Assembly: GCA_037440925.1 (NCBI GenBank)
Contig: JBBITF010000002.1
Span: forward strand, 1-64,000
Length of the DNA stretch: 64,000 bases
DNA from: JAABUE01 sp037440925
Lineage (GTDB): Bacteria; Chloroflexota; Anaerolineae; Anaerolineales; Villigracilaceae
Direction: 5' to 3'
The notes under the pieces: generated by a model
Database searches by the model: none
What the model was told of the DNA's origin: nothing
Seen by the model: the letters and a program-made list of their open reading frames with translations, nothing else
Position numbers and translations under genes: made by a program
Shown: piece by piece, positions 32,901 to 41,074 of the stretch
How the letters are laid out: each line of letters opens with the position of its first letter
Position numbering within the stretch: position 1 is the first letter of the stretch

Positions 32901-35877
32901 AAAAGGCGCTGCTGCCCACCAGCGTATAGAGCGGCTCATAGGTAGGAAAGCCATAAACCTGGTCGGGAGAGGGGTCTGTGCGCTGCCACTCCACACGGCT
33001 GAAGGCGGCCTGTAATGCGGGCGCAGAGCGGGCCTGTCGCTCCCAATCCACGCTGAACACGTCGAAGCCCAGGGCCGTTCCGCTTTGCCCCACCCACTGG
33101 TCGGGACGCAATCCAATGTAGAAATCGGCCGGATGCAAAAAAGTTTCGGCGCGGGCGCTGACGGGGAAACCGCTCTCGTCGCGGGCGGTCAATTCCAGCG
33201 TCAGGATGCGGGGCGATTCTGAGGCTGGGAGAGCGTCGAAGGTCAGGAGCAAGCCTCCGTCTGCTTCGGTGCGCGCCTGTCCGCTTTGCAAGAGAAGGCC
33301 AAAAGGATCAGTTTCTGCCCAAGAGGGAGACAGCCAGCCGAAGTCCATCAAGCCGGTCTGATAGCCGGGCAAGTCGAACCAGGACGGACGCTCATACAGA
33401 TTCCATTGGATATCCAGCCCACCGGCCGGCGCGCCAAAGTAGTAACGCGCTTCGGCCTCGGCCCGGACCTGTATCGTCCCCGAATTGGCCTGTTCCGCAC
33501 TCAAAGCGACTTCTAGTTCAATTTCCGGTTTGCGATACTCGGCCACATCGAAAGTCAAATACGCGCCCAGGTCGTTGTTGACCAGGCTATACCAACCGGG
33601 CGGAGTTTGGGCAGAAAGCGCATACTCGCCATGAAAGGTGCCATAAGGCGAAAGGGGCAGGTCGAAGGTCTGCAAGACGCGGCCCTGGCTGTCTTGCAAG
33701 TCGAGCGAGAGGGAGGATAGGTCGGGCAGCGCATAGCGCCCATTGAAGGCTTGCCGCACCGCGCCGCGGAAATAAACAGTCTGACCGGGGCGATAAATCG
33801 GGCGGTCGGTGTACAGGTAGGTTTGCACGCCGGGCGGCTGTTGGCGGTATGGGATGCCCACTTCCCAGGGGGAGAGGCCGGCATTCCAAGAGGAGAGCGC
33901 CAGGCCGAAATTTTCCTGGCCGGGTTCGCCCAGCACAGCCAACAGAGCATGACCAGAGTGCGGCGCAAACTGCCCCTGCCATATCCCTTTTTTATCGGTC
34001 TGACCGCTGGCAAGCAAGGCGCCCGACTCGTCATAAATGGCAACCGGCGCATTGGAGAGCGGACTTTGGGTGCGCAGGTCGGTGGCCCATATCAGCGCGT
34101 CGGTGGCGCTGCTTTTGAAGACCAGGTTGACATCACTGGCCACGACCAGATAGGCCCTGGGCGAGGGGGCGGCGGCGCGGGCGCTGATGAGAAAGTCGTT
34201 GTCGGCGGCTCCTACCGCCTGGTAGAGTTGCGGCGAATCCACATTGACATAGTACAATCCAGGTTGCAGCGTTTCCCCTTTGGCTACCAGCGGCAGGGCA
34301 ACGGTTTGGCTGCGGCTGGGGGGCAAATCGTAGGTTTGTGTATAGGCGACAGGATTCTGGGGGCTGAACGTTTTCAGATTCTCGTGACCGTTTGGCCCGC
34401 TCAAGGCGCGAAAATCGGCCAGCGTGATGGGAGCTACCTTTACCTCTACGCTTTGGATGTTCACTGCGTTGGCCTGCAAAACGGCCTGGTTTGGACGCAC
34501 GAAGAACGAACTCCCCCAAGCGGGGATGCTCAGGCTGGGTTTGGCCGCTGCGGTGCGGAAGGAGAGGGTGAACGCCTTAGCCAGGGTTTGCCCCCAACGG
34601 TCTGCCAGGCTGGGGGAGAGGGTTAGGGTATAGTCTGTTTCAGGGGCATAGGAACCGTTGATTTGCAAAGTGGCGCCGCTGACGGCTACGTCTAAGCCGG
34701 GGACCTGCGGCTCCAGGCTGACCAGGTCGGCAAGGTTTTCAATCTCCTGCAAAGGCGTGCTAAACAAAACCCGAACGCCGCCTTCGCCTTTGACGCTGCC
34801 CTCCAGCGGATCGCTGCCGCTCACGGCGAAGTCGCCATAGGTGACGTATTCGAACTGATGCTCCAACGGGAAGGGCGTACCGCCCTGGTCGCGCGCTTGC
34901 AAGGTCAGTGTAAGGGTATAGGAAGCCCCGCGCGCTAGCAGGCTGGAGGGCGTGAAGGTCATCACAGTCTGATCTTCATTCCATTCAAAGACGCCTTCCA
35001 GGGGGCCAGAGGCGCTGCGAAACGAGAAGGCCGCCTCCACGCTGGCCGCATCCATGGGCTGGTTGAAAGTCAGCGTCAGGCGCGGGTTGAGGCTCAGTGG
35101 CTGCGTGTTGGATGGTTCCACCGATACCAGGCGCGGCAGAGCGGTCTCAAAGGACCAGGCCAGGGCCTCCCCTTCCAATGGCGCGCCTGTGGTGGACGTG
35201 AGAGCCGTGTTCACGCGCACTGTATAGGTTTTTCCGCCGGCCAGCGCTGGCTGCGGATGGAAAATGTATGTGCTGGTGGAAATCCACTCGCCATATCCCT
35301 CTGCAGGCGGGTCAAGAAACACGGCTTCGGGCAGGTCTTCCTCTGCGCTTAGCGCCACCACCGGTTGGTTGAACGATACGGCTATCGCCGAGGTGGGCGC
35401 AACATTCTGGCTATTGGCAGGCGGCAGGACGTTGACCGGACGCAGCAAGGGGGAGGTATGGAACGTCAGCGTTACCGGCTCGGGCAGAGATTGACCGCGC
35501 GTATCTTTTGCCGAGGAGAGGACGGCTACCGTGATTTCAGTCCCCGCTGCCAGCGGCGGGTTGGGAGTGAACGTCAGGGTCGAGTCGTCGCTCCAGGTTA
35601 GGGAACCAGGCGGAAGCCCGAAAAGAGCCGCTTCTACCGACGCGCGATCCATCGGCTGGCTGAAGTAGAAGGTAATCGGCTGTTCCGTTCCTAACAAACT
35701 CCCATCCAGCGGCGAGACTTCAACCAGCGCAGGTGGCAGGGACGGGGCAACTGTGGTGGGAAGAAGCGTTGCCTGCGGCGTGGGCAGAGACGGCATTGCA
35801 CAGGAGAACAGGAGGCAGACGACAATGGAAAAACAGACAATGGACAGGAAACGTTGCCAGGAGGGGGTTCTGTTCAT
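29995..35877 (-). CDS. Bacterial alpha-2-macroglobulin family lipoprotein
   Basis: A 1960-residue envelope protein. Signal peptide with lipobox LLFSC; then three to four Big_5-type Ig domains (VSPLDGSLLGTEQPITFYFSQP), then the MG-domain region with the family hallmark TDRPIYRPGQTVYFRG, a bait-like Gly-rich stretch, and FPDTAYWNPILVTDSEGKG. The thioester domain follows, but the CxEQ motif is replaced by SCACNSEEV (Cys1461, Cys1463, Glu1466-1467), so no Cys-Gln thioester can form. It probably traps proteases non-covalently. No penicillin-binding protein 1C partner lies next to it. Confidence 0.88.
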   Translation of the reverse strand: MNRTPSWQRFLSIVCFSIVVCLLFSCAMPSLPTPQATLLPTTVAPSLPPALVEVSPLDGSLLGTEQPITFYFSQPMDRASVEAALFGLPPGSLTWSDDSTLTFTPNPPLAAGTEITVAVLSSAKDTRGQSLPEPVTLTFHTSPLLRPVNVLPPANSQNVAPTSAIAVSFNQPVVALSAEEDLPEAVFLDPPAEGYGEWISTSTYIFHPQPALAGGKTYTVRVNTALTSTTGAPLEGEALAWSFETALPRLVSVEPSNTQPLSLNPRLTLTFNQPMDAASVEAAFSFRSASGPLEGVFEWNEDQTVMTFTPSSLLARGASYTLTLTLQARDQGGTPFPLEHQFEYVTYGDFAVSGSDPLEGSVKGEGGVRVLFSTPLQEIENLADLVSLEPQVPGLDVAVSGATLQINGSYAPETDYTLTLSPSLADRWGQTLAKAFTLSFRTAAAKPSLSIPAWGSSFFVRPNQAVLQANAVNIQSVEVKVAPITLADFRALSGPNGHENLKTFSPQNPVAYTQTYDLPPSRSQTVALPLVAKGETLQPGLYYVNVDSPQLYQAVGAADNDFLISARAAAPSPRAYLVVASDVNLVFKSSATDALIWATDLRTQSPLSNAPVAIYDESGALLASGQTDKKGIWQGQFAPHSGHALLAVLGEPGQENFGLALSSWNAGLSPWEVGIPYRQQPPGVQTYLYTDRPIYRPGQTVYFRGAVRQAFNGRYALPDLSSLSLDLQDSQGRVLQTFDLPLSPYGTFHGEYALSAQTPPGWYSLVNNDLGAYLTFDVAEYRKPEIELEVALSAEQANSGTIQVRAEAEARYYFGAPAGGLDIQWNLYERPSWFDLPGYQTGLMDFGWLSPSWAETDPFGLLLQSGQARTEADGGLLLTFDALPASESPRILTLELTARDESGFPVSARAETFLHPADFYIGLRPDQWVGQSGTALGFDVFSVDWERQARSAPALQAAFSRVEWQRTDPSPDQVYGFPTYEPLYTLVGSSAFSTGADGKARLSFTPPQPGIYMLEVSGEGARTQALVWVGGEGQAAWPDLSNDLLSLAPDQASYQPGQTAKIFIPNPFGERVPALATVERGVVLKAESLTLPAGGATWSLPLTEDEAPNVYVSVTLLGPQNQFRQGYATVAVEPSAQKLNVELMAEPQVTEPRGELSLALRVTDASGNPVQGEFSLAVVDKSALALAEPNSKDILSAFYGQQSLGVNTGLSLAAYSGRFVYQPYGHGGGGGGGTVTVREQFPDTAYWNPILVTDSEGKGQVKFPLPDSLTTWLVEARGLTLDTRVGQAEAEVTTTKPLLVRPLTPRFLVSGDHLELAAIVHNNTERPVQATVSLAGSGFTLDHPEQAAQTVDIPAGGRARVGWWGVAGGAQEADLTFSAVSKDASLQDAAKPAPGNLPIYAYLAPQTYVTAGLLTQAGARQEIIQLPRSFSPSGGELKVEMSPSLASVLMSSLEALPPPSCACNSEEVLSYLLPNLETYRALQVSGLDDPTLKQRLEDYLREGLDALIANQNEDGGWGWLRGGRSDPNITAYVLFGLARARLAGLSVPDETFSKAHAWLQSSLPDLAVLPSLQPWELDRLVFNAFSLQQSSGLPDTALLERLYEQRDRMSPWARALLALSLESVSATDARAGDLLANLEAAAIRTASSANWESETSSWRNPGTPLYTTAVVVYALAQHTATSPVLIDAVRYLVANRDARGLWRSTYENAWVMLALIQAMQAFGEMQADFAFAAMLNGAPLSKGDFNGSAIVAPTTAAIPLDFLSPNAPNTLTFSRESGLGRLYYRAVLRLERAAETSPSLNRGLDLSRAYYDAACVRDCPPLSTLQAAPQTRLLVRLTLTLPRDAYYLVVEDHIPAGTEILDQGLKSSQQGQQAADGQMVYDAANPFERGWGWWRFNAPQIYDDRIQWTADYLPAGAYELTYTLLPTLAGEFHVLPARAFLSFFPDVQGTSAGTLFTLVP

Positions 35878-35975
35878 GCGCCTTTACCAAAGAGGTGTTG
35901 AGGTTTTCATTATAAACCTCTTGGCGCTCATCTGAAATTAGTTTTTAATCGTGCTTGCCTACCTGCCTTTGAAAA

Positions 35976-36893
35976 TCACCCACAAATGACTTTGAGCGCA
36001 GCCGGTAGAACTTCCAGGCGCAACTGGCGCAGGTTGCTGCCAAAAGCGGTGTAGATTTCGCCGTCGGCATGGATGTATAGAGGCCGGTCGGCGCTGAGAA
36101 TGAGGCGGTGACAGGCTCCCAGCCGCACCTGGGAGAAGCGGCCATGCGTGCCTTTCATGAATTCTGGCACTAAACGGAACATGGTGAGGCGGCTCACTTT
36201 GCCTACGATAGCATAATGCAGGATGCCATCATTGTTTTTGGCTTCGGGCGCGATGATAAAGCCGCCCCCCTCGCGCGGCCCATTGCACAAGGTAAGCATC
36301 AAGACGCTTTGTTCCCAGGCCCGCTCGTCAGCCTGAATGAGCATTTGTGCGGGTTTGTGGTTAAGGAGGATGGTTTGGACGACAGCGGTCAAGTACATCA
36401 AGAAACCGCGCACCAGCGGTAATTTGTGTGAGCGGATGGTGACAACGGCATCGAAGCCAATGCCCAAAGTGTTGTCGAAGTATTCTTGCCGGTTATGCTC
36501 GTCGGTCATCAGGCCCAGATCCACGCGCGAGGGGCTGCCTTTTAAGGTATGGATCAAGGCGCGAGCAGGTTGCATGGGGAGGCCAATAGCGTGGGCAAAA
36601 TCATTGCCCGATCCCAAAGGGACGACGCCCAAGATAGGGCGGCGACTGGCCGGCAATTGCATCAGTCCATTAACGACTTCATGAACGGTGCCATCGCCGC
36701 CCATGGCGATCACCAATTCATAGCCTTGTTCGCCGGCCTGATAGGCAAGTTCAGTAGCATGAGTAGGATAGACGGTGCCGCTCCACTCAGCATGACCGTA
36801 TTCGGCGACAATGGGGCGCAAATCATTGGCGGCCCGCCAGGCATTGCCCATGTTGGCCATAGGGTTGAGGATGATTTTTACTTTTCGGGGCAT
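35976..36893 (-). CDS. Diacylglycerol/sphingosine kinase-like lipid kinase (YegS/LCB5 family)
   Basis: A 305-residue protein with the catalytic-domain loop MGGDGTVHEVVNGL (GGDGT at residues 65-69), the N-terminal KIILNPMANMGNAW block and PLGSGNDFAHAIG, all typical of the DAGK_cat family. It probably phosphorylates a lipid such as diacylglycerol or undecaprenol-like alcohols. The ATG at 36893 is preferred over the in-frame 36944 start because it begins the conserved domain. The GGDEF gene lies just upstream on the same strand. Confidence 0.85.
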   Translation of the reverse strand: MPRKVKIILNPMANMGNAWRAANDLRPIVAEYGHAEWSGTVYPTHATELAYQAGEQGYELVIAMGGDGTVHEVVNGLMQLPASRRPILGVVPLGSGNDFAHAIGLPMQPARALIHTLKGSPSRVDLGLMTDEHNRQEYFDNTLGIGFDAVVTIRSHKLPLVRGFLMYLTAVVQTILLNHKPAQMLIQADERAWEQSVLMLTLCNGPREGGGFIIAPEAKNNDGILHYAIVGKVSRLTMFRLVPEFMKGTHGRFSQVRLGACHRLILSADRPLYIHADGEIYTAFGSNLRQLRLEVLPAALKVICG

Positions 36894-36967
36894 ATTGGAT
36901 TCCTCGCCAGGTGAGTTGAAATATATAACCCCTCTGGCTCTCAAGCGAGGTCTTTAATAAGGGTTAT

Positions 36968-38212
36968 TCAGGCAGGTGCCTTTTCTAGCGGGCCGGTAGG
37001 CGCAGGGGCAAAAACGAAGGCGCCGCGATGATGTTTCTTGGCGTCATATAGGGCAAAATCGGCAGCGCGCAGCAATTCTGAGGCTGACTTGCCATGCGTG
37101 GGGTAGATGGCAATGCCCCCAGAAACGCCCAGTGTCAAAGGGACGTTGTCGGGTGTTTTTATTTTGAATTTGCGAAGGTTCTCCACGATTTTATCGGTGA
37201 CCAATTTGGCTGCCGTTTGATCGCTTTGGCTAAGGATCAGGGTCAATTCGTCTCCGCCATACCGCGCCAGGAAATCGGTTGCCCGCACGCTGACCGAAAT
37301 TGCATTGAAGACGGCTCGCAATACCTGGTCGCCAAAGTCATGTCCATAAGTATCATTGACTTTTTTGAAGCCGTCTAGGTCCATCATGATGACAGCAAAA
37401 CGTGTATTGGTTTGCCAGGCTTTTTTGACTTCCTTTTCTAGATGTTCATCCAGAGCGCGACGGTTGGGCAGGCCGGTGACGGTGTCACTGTAGGCCTTTT
37501 GACTGATTGTTTGATGCAGATTGGCATTGGAAATCGCAATTGCCGCTTGGTCTGCCAGCAAATCGAGCAGGCGCATCTCGGCGGGGGAAAAGGGGCCGGT
37601 TTGGTCACGCGAGAGGTTCATCACGCCGACTACGCACCCGCCAATTTTCAACGGCATACCAATAATTGAGCCATTCCATGTTGCAGGAGCATCCCGATAC
37701 AATGGATGCGTGCGCATATCCTCGACCAGGATAGTCTTGCCCTGGCGAGCGACAGTGTATGTGAGGCCGTTTTTGCGCGGTTGCGAAAAGACGCGGTTTT
37801 GCACCCCCTCGGAGGTAAGTGAAGCGCCGAATTGGAGTTGACCGTCTACGTACAGGAAAATATGCACAGTGCGCGTGCCGGCTACCAACCGCATGGCTTC
37901 CTGTACGACCGCGTCCAAAACGGCCGGCAGGTCGAGGCTGGAGGTCAGATGCAAACTGAGTTTCTTGAGCGCATCGAGTTCAAAGGCTTGTTGCTCGAGC
38001 ATGGTCAGCAAGGCTTGGGAAGAGATGATCTCCTGTGCCAGGCTGCGGGCTTCCGTTTGCAAGGTTTCTGGGGAGGCATATTTTTCGAGCGATAAGATCA
38101 GGATGTTCAGCAGGTTGAGCAATTTCTCCCGTTCAACAGGCGGCAAATCCCCTTCTTCCAGTTGTGCGCGTGCCTCTTTCAGCACCGTCAGGCGCATGTT
38201 TCGATTTGACAT
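36968..38212 (-). CDS. GAF-GGDEF protein, probable diguanylate cyclase
   Basis: A 414-residue cytosolic protein. An N-terminal helical region (to about 85), a GAF sensor (about 90-228) and a GGDEF domain (240-400). The active-site motif reads GGDEL (319-323) instead of GGDEF; the inhibitory RxxD site (RATD, 310-313) is present at the usual five-residue spacing, and DLDGFKKVND provides the metal-binding Asp. Since Phe is the only altered position, activity is plausible but not assured. Confidence 0.85.
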   Translation of the reverse strand: MSNRNMRLTVLKEARAQLEEGDLPPVEREKLLNLLNILILSLEKYASPETLQTEARSLAQEIISSQALLTMLEQQAFELDALKKLSLHLTSSLDLPAVLDAVVQEAMRLVAGTRTVHIFLYVDGQLQFGASLTSEGVQNRVFSQPRKNGLTYTVARQGKTILVEDMRTHPLYRDAPATWNGSIIGMPLKIGGCVVGVMNLSRDQTGPFSPAEMRLLDLLADQAAIAISNANLHQTISQKAYSDTVTGLPNRRALDEHLEKEVKKAWQTNTRFAVIMMDLDGFKKVNDTYGHDFGDQVLRAVFNAISVSVRATDFLARYGGDELTLILSQSDQTAAKLVTDKIVENLRKFKIKTPDNVPLTLGVSGGIAIYPTHGKSASELLRAADFALYDAKKHHRGAFVFAPAPTGPLEKAPA

Positions 38213-38231
38213 TTTTTGCCAGGTTTATACG

Positions 38232-38258
38232 GTAGGGCAAGTCTTAGACTTGCCCTAC
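38232..38258. repeat. Perfect 13-bp palindrome between the GGDEF and protease genes
   Basis: gtagggcaagtct and agacttgccctac are exactly complementary around a single t. Member of the variable-arm family (compare 5786, 10693, 16503 and 53440). Confidence 0.8.
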
Positions 38259-38261
38259 AAC

Positions 38262-40271
38262 TCATCGAACTTCTACGGAATAACTTCCGACTTCGTTCGT
38301 AAAGCGGGTCGTTCCAGTCACTACCAGGGTAACGCTTTGCACCTCGTCGCCAATGGAGAGAGGGATTTCTGCTATCTGGTCGGGGTTTAACGGAATCATC
38401 TCCACGGTGGTCACAGGGCCTTCTTTAACGAGAGCAAGCCGAAAGGTCTGCGGGAGCGCGTTCCGGACGCGGACGAAGCCCTGAGCGCTCCAACCGCCGT
38501 CGTCCGCCTCGAAATCGCTGAAATAGTCAACCGCATCCACGCGCACGTCGTCAATCAACATGCCTTCGCCGTTGACGGCCGCATCGGTGACGTACTCGAA
38601 GCGCACGTAGATTTTCTTGCCGGCATAGGCAGACAGGTCAACCGTTTCTTCGATCCAGCCATTTGACTTGTTGTTATAGCCCCAACCGTAGGCATTGCCG
38701 GAGGGATCTTCTTCTTCGGCCCGGCCGGAGGGGGTAGTGAGAATCTGCCAATGCTGGCCGTCTTCAGAGACTTCAAAGTATAGGTAGTCGTAATCCTCTT
38801 CCAGGTCGTACCAGGTGCGGAAGGTGAACTGGATCGGCGCGCTGACGGCGGTGAAATCGAACTCGCGCGTCAAGGTCATGTCCGACTCATCGCCTTTGTT
38901 CGACCAGAAAGCGTAATCGCCAGAATAAGGCTGTTCGGGCAGCAGGCCGGTGATGGTGGAGCCTTCGAAGCGCAAGGTAAAATTGCCCTGACAATTGATT
39001 TGGATGTAATCTACACCGTATTGTTTGACGGTACGCCCCAGCACGCCAGAGGGACATTCTTGCAGCCTCTCGGTGGGGGAGGTCTTTGGGGCGTCAGAAT
39101 AGTTGGTATAGGTATAACGCCCATCGCCGACGCTGCGATCTTGCAGATAGTTTGCCAGCACCCAATCCATAAACAGGTCCTCGGCGGTTTGAGGTTGGTC
39201 GGGCTTGCCGCCGTTAATTTGTTGCAGCACTTTGTCTATGCTTTCCAAGCCGTTTTCAGGTTCATGCACCAATAACTGAGTGGCTTGTTCGCCAAAGCGG
39301 TCGAGGAAGTAAGCGACAAACAAGAAACTGGAACCATAATGGACGCCAAACTCTGGCGAAGTGGGCCCTGGCCAAACGTTCAATTGCAAATCGGGGTCGG
39401 TAGAATACAGCCAGTCCTTGCCGCCCACGTCGTAGCCGTTCAAAAAGACCGCCAGTTCAGAGAAACCCTCATTAATCCACGAGGTCTCGTTACGATCTTG
39501 ATACCAGTGAATCATGTGCTGGAACTCATGCGCCAGCACGCCGTAAGTGTATTCTTCATCTAGGAAGGAATTGTCGGCGTTGAAGACGAACATTTCGTGG
39601 GCGTTGGAGTATTCGTGCGCCAGGGGGTGAATCTCATCGGCGGAGGAGAAATAGCCAGCGATATTGCCGCCCAAACCGCGCGCATACAGGATGTAGATAT
39701 GCTCATCTCCATCTATGCCGGGCGACCACTCGCTGCCGAAGAATTGGCGATTGGTGGGGTACATCTGGTTTTCAAAAGTGTCCACGAGGGCTTTCATCTC
39801 GCCCTCATCCACTTCGACGCCGTCTTCCGCCCAAAAATAGGCGTGTGGCGTCACATAGCGCAATGTAGCGCGGACACGGAAGTTTTCGTTGGTCTCGACA
39901 TTGGAGACCCAAAACTCATCGCGTTCGCCCACTTGACGCGGCGCTGGCGGAGGCGTGAGGCTTTGGGGAATGTTGCAAACCCCTTTCAGGCGGCAAGCCA
40001 GTTCTTGCGGGTCATTCTCTGGGACGATGGTCTGCTTCAGCGCTTCGAGCGTATCCTGCGGAACATCTTCTACCGGCGGGCGCGTAACCACAACGATCGG
40101 AGTAGCCGTCGCTGGCCCCATGGGCAGGAAGGGGTCGGTAGACATATCGGCTATTTGCCGGCTGATTTCATAGACCGCCACGCCTGCTGCTGCCAGGATG
40201 AGCGTGCAGCAACAAAGCAATACAAGAATCACGCCAATCACAATGGCAACGGTGTTCTTCGATTCGCGCAT
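38262..40271 (-). CDS. Membrane-anchored zinc metallopeptidase, M6/immune-inhibitor-A-like
   Basis: A 669-residue secreted or anchored protease. One N-terminal hydrophobic helix (about residues 8-35, with CCC) followed by a Pro/Thr linker. The zinc site is HEFQHMIHW with downstream NEGFSELA, where the Glu is the probable third ligand. The C-terminal half contains a jelly-roll domain (TFRTWYDLEEDYDYLYFEV, VDLSAYAGKKIYVRF), as in M6-type peptidases. The ATG at 40271 has ggagg upstream and begins the membrane anchor; longer in-frame starts lack support. Confidence 0.8.
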   Translation of the reverse strand: MRESKNTVAIVIGVILVLLCCCTLILAAAGVAVYEISRQIADMSTDPFLPMGPATATPIVVVTRPPVEDVPQDTLEALKQTIVPENDPQELACRLKGVCNIPQSLTPPPAPRQVGERDEFWVSNVETNENFRVRATLRYVTPHAYFWAEDGVEVDEGEMKALVDTFENQMYPTNRQFFGSEWSPGIDGDEHIYILYARGLGGNIAGYFSSADEIHPLAHEYSNAHEMFVFNADNSFLDEEYTYGVLAHEFQHMIHWYQDRNETSWINEGFSELAVFLNGYDVGGKDWLYSTDPDLQLNVWPGPTSPEFGVHYGSSFLFVAYFLDRFGEQATQLLVHEPENGLESIDKVLQQINGGKPDQPQTAEDLFMDWVLANYLQDRSVGDGRYTYTNYSDAPKTSPTERLQECPSGVLGRTVKQYGVDYIQINCQGNFTLRFEGSTITGLLPEQPYSGDYAFWSNKGDESDMTLTREFDFTAVSAPIQFTFRTWYDLEEDYDYLYFEVSEDGQHWQILTTPSGRAEEEDPSGNAYGWGYNNKSNGWIEETVDLSAYAGKKIYVRFEYVTDAAVNGEGMLIDDVRVDAVDYFSDFEADDGGWSAQGFVRVRNALPQTFRLALVKEGPVTTVEMIPLNPDQIAEIPLSIGDEVQSVTLVVTGTTRFTNEVGSYSVEVR

Positions 40272-40401
40272 AGAGATTTTCCTCCGATTATTTTCTAAAG
40301 ACGGATAAGTAGTCACAATCTTACTCGATTTTGGGCAAATGCGGGTCATGACTTTGCCTTTGTGAGTTGCAGCATTTTCCCAATTGGCATACAATTGTGC
40401 C

Positions 40402-41067
40402 ATGCGTAGTTTTCTCCGTTGGCTGCTCCGCCTGCTCATTGACTTGATTGCCGATGTGCAAGTGCAAGGTTATGAACACGTCCCGACACAGGGTAACTTT
40501 GTCATTGCTACCAACCATCTGGGCATCATAGACGCCGCGCTGGCATTCTACGCCCTCGACCGCTGGGACTTATTCATCCCGGTGGCTGAAAAGTGGGAGA
40601 AGAATCCTTTCCTGCGCTGGTTGGGGAAATACTTCAATTTCATTTTCATTGACCGCTTCAATCCCGACATCAAGGCCCTGCGCAAAATCATCAAATTGAT
40701 GGACGAGGGAAATAATCTGGTCATTGCTCCCGAAGGGACGCGCAGCCGGGTCGGCTCGATGATCGAGGGCAAGCCCGGCGTCAGTTACTTGGCTGCCAGA
40801 CTCGGACACCCCATTATTCCTGTGGCGCTGGCCGGGACAGAAGACAAAGTGGTCTTTGGTAATCTCAAGCGCTTACGCCGCAGTCATATTACCGTCACAG
40901 CCGGGCCGCCGTTCACCCTGCCGCCCCTGCCCAAAACAGACCGCGACGCCGCCTTGAAACAATACACCGATGAAATCATGTGTCGCATTGCCGCCCTCCT
41001 GCCGACCAAGTATCACGGCGCGTATGCCTCGCATCCTCGTTTGAAGGAATTGTTAGCCCAGCGCTAA
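40402..41067 (+). CDS. 1-acyl-sn-glycerol-3-phosphate acyltransferase-like (PlsC family)
   Basis: A 221-residue acyltransferase. The catalytic NHX4D motif is NHLGIID (His39, Asp44) and the phosphate-binding motif is APEGTRS, with GVSYLAARLGHPIIPVAL following. The N-terminal amphipathic helix suits membrane association. ATG 40402 starts the conserved region; an in-frame TTG at 40384 is possible. The next gene starts 7 bases after its stop. Confidence 0.88.
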   Translation: MRSFLRWLLRLLIDLIADVQVQGYEHVPTQGNFVIATNHLGIIDAALAFYALDRWDLFIPVAEKWEKNPFLRWLGKYFNFIFIDRFNPDIKALRKIIKLMDEGNNLVIAPEGTRSRVGSMIEGKPGVSYLAARLGHPIIPVALAGTEDKVVFGNLKRLRRSHITVTAGPPFTLPPLPKTDRDAALKQYTDEIMCRIAALLPTKYHGAYASHPRLKELLAQR

Positions 41068-41074
41068 CCTCCCC

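Noticed and set aside
34590..34640. gggagagggttaggg inside the alpha-2-macroglobulin gene as another repeat insertion
   Set aside because: The encoded residues (YTLTLSPSLADRWGQTLA) fit the expected Big_5 domain, so the likeness to the repeat is probably chance.
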